From assembly GCA_947454105.1 (NCBI GenBank), contig CANGIP010000003.1, forward strand, positions 62,001 to 126,000: 64,000 nt of DNA, given 5' to 3'. The position numbers were made by a program, and so were the translations under genes. Under the pieces are notes generated by a model. It saw only the letters and a list, made by a program, of their open reading frames with translations, did not search any database and was not told the origin of the DNA. This document shows positions 61,163 to 64,000 of the stretch, piece after piece. Each line of letters opens with the position of its first letter. The stretch's first letter is position 1. The DNA is from Actinomycetota bacterium (GTDB lineage: Bacteria; Actinomycetota; Acidimicrobiia; Acidimicrobiales; Ilumatobacteraceae).

Positions 61163-63975
61163 ACGCATTAATCGCTTTGACTTACTCCAACGACATTTTG
61201 TTCGACGGACTCATTCAAGGCCTTGTCTATTCACTCGTGGCTTTCGGTTTGTTGTTGATTTATCGAGCAACTGGTGTCATTAACTTTGCGCATGGGCAAA
61301 TCGGAGCATTTGGTGGCTACATCATGGCGCTGTTGCAAATTCGCTACAACATCGCCTATGGCTTGTCATTGCCCATCGCATTGATTTGCGGTGTTGTGCT
61401 CGGTATTGCGGCAGAGTTGGTGCTTCGACGGCTGTTTACACAACCGCGACTGTTGCTTTTCGTTGCCACTCTTGGTTTGACGCAAGTCATTCAATTGCTT
61501 CAACTACGTTTGCCGATTCCAGATGAGCAGGCAACCAACGTCACTTTTCCGGTGCTGATCAGTGGAAGTTGGAAAGTTGCGGGCATCAATGTCACTGGGC
61601 CGCAGTTGACTGTTCTGCTTTTCGTGCCGGCACTGATGATTTTTCTGGGGTGGCTATTCCATCGGAGTGCATTCGGAATGAATGTACGTGCAACCGCCGA
61701 CAACTTCCCAGCGGCACGTCTTGCCGGAATTGGTGTGCGGAGCGTCTCAACCAAAGTGTGGGCGTTGGCTGGACTTCTCGCTGCGTTGAGCGCGCTATTG
61801 ATCGCTCCATTGCAAAGTGGCTCCATTGCTTCAGTTCAAAATGCGTTGGGTCCAAAGATGCTCTTGCTATCGCTCGTTGCGGCGATGGTTGGCCGGATGA
61901 AGTCATTTACTTGGACGCTTGTCGGCGGACTTATGGCTGGAGTCGTTGACCGATTCTTGATTACCTGGTCGTTAAGCGGAGACTTGCCCGCTGGTTCAAA
62001 TATTGCTGTGCTTTTCGTTGTGATCATCGTCGTTCTCTTTACGGTTGGCCGCTCTGCGTCGATGAAAGATGAGGCTTGGCAACTTACGTCAAAAGTTCGG
62101 GCTGCCCGAGTTGAACTCACAAAGCATCCGTTGTATCGGGGTTTGACATTCGCTGGATTCGCGCTGATTGCCGGACTGGCACTCATCCTTCCGAGCCAAG
62201 TTGATAAGGCCAGCGACATGCTCAAGTTTTCTTCGGTGCCGGTGTACCTGATCATTGCGTTGTCTGTAACGGTTGTGACCGGATGGGGTGGACAGCTTTC
62301 ATTGGGTCAATTTGGATTCGTTGCTTTGGGTTCGTATCTCACGATTTATTACGCCAACGATTTGCCCTATTTGGTGGCGCTGCCCATTGGCGTCACCTGG
62401 GGAGTGCTCGCGGCAATCATCGTTGGCATTCCAGCGTTACGCGTGAAAGGTTTGTATCTGGCAGTTGTCACATTGGGATTTGGTTTAGCAATTCGCTCTT
62501 GGTTCATCGTCGGTGAGAAATTCGCTCCCGGTGGCGGTGGAAGTGCCCAACTCAATGTCGATCGCAATAGGGGCTTCCGTCTGATTTTCTGGACAGTGAA
62601 AGGTAAGAACTTCGATGGCGTGTATTACTTCGTTTTGTTGATGGCACTTTTGGCGATTGTTTTGGTGTGGAGAATTCGTCGCACCGGAATCGGGCGGTCG
62701 ATCATTGCGACACGTGACAACGAAACCGCATCATCGGCCTACACGGTCGCTCCGAATCGCGCCAAACTCTTGGCGTTTGCTGTATCGGGAGGACTTGCGG
62801 CTTTGGCAGGGGGCTTGTTGCCTTTGGTGGCGCGCAATGCTCAGTTCAAAGTAGACGGATTGCTTTTTGACTTTGATGAATCGTTACGCATTGTCTCGGT
62901 GGCTGTCGTCGGAGGTATTGGTTCGATCACCGGAGCCGTACTGGGAACACTTTTGATTATTGCTGTTCCGCTTTTCTTTGATGGTACGAAGCAAGTTGAA
63001 CTTTTTGCAAGCGGCTTCGGAATGTTGATTGTTCTTCTGTATTTCCCGAGTGGATTGATTTCTATTGTTCACGCTGGTCGAGACAATTTATTGAACTGGA
63101 TCGCCCGACGCTCAAACTGGAAACCTCAAGCGCGTCAAGACGGAGCAGTGGTTGCTTCGCTTGGCACGGGGCGCCAGATGACCGAGACCGCCTCACCGCT
63201 GGTGACGAAGGGTCTCTTTGTTACTTTGGGCGGGCGCACCATCATTGATGACGTCTCGCTTGAAGTGCGAAGCGGCGAAGTGGTTGGCCTGATCGGAACA
63301 AATGGAGCTGGCAAAACAACGATCCTGAATGCAGTCTCTGGATTCGTGCCCTCGTCAGGAATTATCGAGCTTTTCGGTCAAGACATTTCGAAAATTCCTG
63401 CCTATAAGCGTGCCCGATTGGGTCAGGGTCGTGCCTTTCAAAATGCGCGGCTATTTAGCTCGCTGACAGTTCGCGAAACTTTGATGGTCGCCCTCGAATC
63501 GCGCCAACGTTCAATTTTGATTCCATCGATTTTTGCGCTACCGCCGTCACCGCAACATGAAGGTCGTAAGCGTCGCGAAGCCGACGAAATTATTTCGTAT
63601 TTGGGCTTAGGTCGCTATGCCGATTCGTTGATGGGCGAACTGTCAACGGGAACTCGTCGAATTGTCGAACTTGGAGCGTTGATTGCTTTGGATTCGAAGT
63701 TGATGTTGCTTGACGAGCCAACCGCTGGTGTTGCGCAACGTGAAACCGAAGCCTTCGGACCACTCATTCGTATGATCAAAGAAGAACTTGGTGCGTCTAT
63801 CTTGATCATTGAACATGACATGCCCATGGTGATGTCAATCTCTGATCGCATTTACTGCCTTGAGGCAGGTCATGTCATTGCTGAAGGCACTCCGTCAGCC
63901 ATACGAAATAATCCTGCAGTCATCGCGAGTTATCTCGGAACCGATGAGCGGGCCATTCAACGAAGCAATACATAG
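61159..63975 (+). CDS. LivH-LivM-LivG triple fusion (ABC permease, permease, ATPase)
   Basis: A 938-residue fusion of three parts of a branched-chain-amino-acid-type ABC importer. Residues 1-300 are a LivH permease ([38 protein letters not shown]), about 320-645 a LivM permease ([43 protein letters not shown]), and about 675-935 a LivG ATPase with Walker [10 protein letters not shown], Walker [12 protein letters not shown] and switch HDM. The ABC signature of this ATPase reads [12 protein letters not shown], an unusual variant of LSGGQ. Together with the upstream MFS-LivF fusion and the solute-binding lipoprotein a complete importer is encoded by three genes. The start overlaps the previous stop by four bases. 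After it, 63976-64000 shows nothing recognisable. Confidence 0.9.
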   Translation: MNALIALTYSNDILFDGLIQGLVYSLVAFGLLLIYRATGVINFAHGQIGAFGGYIMALLQIRYNIAYGLSLPIALICGVVLGIAAELVLRRLFTQPRLLLFVATLGLTQVIQLLQLRLPIPDEQATNVTFPVLISGSWKVAGINVTGPQLTVLLFVPALMIFLGWLFHRSAFGMNVRATADNFPAARLAGIGVRSVSTKVWALAGLLAALSALLIAPLQSGSIASVQNALGPKMLLLSLVAAMVGRMKSFTWTLVGGLMAGVVDRFLITWSLSGDLPAGSNIAVLFVVIIVVLFTVGRSASMKDEAWQLTSKVRAARVELTKHPLYRGLTFAGFALIAGLALILPSQVDKASDMLKFSSVPVYLIIALSVTVVTGWGGQLSLGQFGFVALGSYLTIYYANDLPYLVALPIGVTWGVLAAIIVGIPALRVKGLYLAVVTLGFGLAIRSWFIVGEKFAPGGGGSAQLNVDRNRGFRLIFWTVKGKNFDGVYYFVLLMALLAIVLVWRIRRTGIGRSIIATRDNETASSAYTVAPNRAKLLAFAVSGGLAALAGGLLPLVARNAQFKVDGLLFDFDESLRIVSVAVVGGIGSITGAVLGTLLIIAVPLFFDGTKQVELFASGFGMLIVLLYFPSGLISIVHAGRDNLLNWIARRSNWKPQARQDGAVVASLGTGRQMTETASPLVTKGLFVTLGGRTIIDDVSLEVRSGEVVGLIGTNGAGKTTILNAVSGFVPSSGIIELFGQDISKIPAYKRARLGQGRAFQNARLFSSLTVRETLMVALESRQRSILIPSIFALPPSPQHEGRKRREADEIISYLGLGRYADSLMGELSTGTRRIVELGALIALDSKLMLLDEPTAGVAQRETEAFGPLIRMIKEELGASILIIEHDMPMVMSISDRIYCLEAGHVIAEGTPSAIRNNPAVIASYLGTDERAIQRSNT

Positions 63976-64000
63976 AACCAGTAGTCAGCGAAAGATTGAT

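Overview
The window looks like a chromosomal segment of an actinobacterium of the class Acidimicrobiia, probably a freshwater or marine Ilumatobacter-like lineage. This is inferred from gene content: the actinobacterial DUF5719/DUF3499/manB/Trm112/ahcY neighbourhood, F420-dependent LLM oxidoreductases, a folP2-like gene beside gpgS, group II truncated haemoglobin, and several TANNNT boxes six or seven bases before a start codon. GC content looks close to 50%, but I did not count it. No stretch longer than about 300 bases lacks a gene. I saw no tRNA, rRNA, CRISPR array or transposase.

Bases 1-18400 hold envelope and surface-glycan genes and core metabolism. They are a truncated family-4 glycosyltransferase on the minus strand, GDP-mannose dehydratase, a polysaccharide flippase, a giant family-2 glycosyltransferase/membrane protein, DUF5719, a thioredoxin-like protein, ftsH, DUF3499, a CPBP protease, a PTPS-related membrane protein, phosphomannomutase, Trm112, S-adenosylhomocysteinase, a YczE-like membrane protein with an intrinsic terminator inside its reading frame, and an IclR regulator.

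Bases 18500-39300 are mostly housekeeping: comF, a HAD hydrolase, secA, prfB, ftsE-ftsX, enoyl-CoA hydratase, truncated globin, purU, a TrmH methyltransferase, menB, a DUF4389 protein, an L,D-transpeptidase lipoprotein, an aquaporin, an M20 amidohydrolase, a folB-folK fusion, a large secreted delta-60 repeat protein, a folP2-like protein divergent from gpgS, and a RibD-type reductase.

Bases 39370-63975 form a catabolic region. Seven genes on the minus strand (40599-48057) match, family by family, the mycobacterial igr/cholesterol side-chain set: an acyl-CoA dehydrogenase, a ChsH2-like hydratase with DUF35, a ChsE1-like dehydrogenase, a ChsH1-like hydratase, an Ltp2-like aldolase, a CYP125-like P450 and a FadA5-like thiolase. 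Around them lie a ChsE2/ChsE4-like dehydrogenase, two SDRs, two LLM oxidoreductases, an enoyl-CoA hydratase, an aldehyde dehydrogenase and an amidohydrolase. At the right end is an unusual ABC uptake system: a solute-binding lipoprotein, an MFS-LivF fusion and a LivH-LivM-LivG fusion.

Seven copies of one palindrome, TTCTGAC-N5-GTCAGAA, lie at five promoter regions of this catabolic and transport block, three of them in tandem exactly 21 bp apart before the transporter genes. They suggest a single TetR-type regulon joining uptake to side-chain degradation, though the regulator gene is not in the window. Inside the same block a gene for an AbiEi/DUF559-type putative nuclease is bracketed by two 49-bp palindromic repeats and looks like an inserted cassette.
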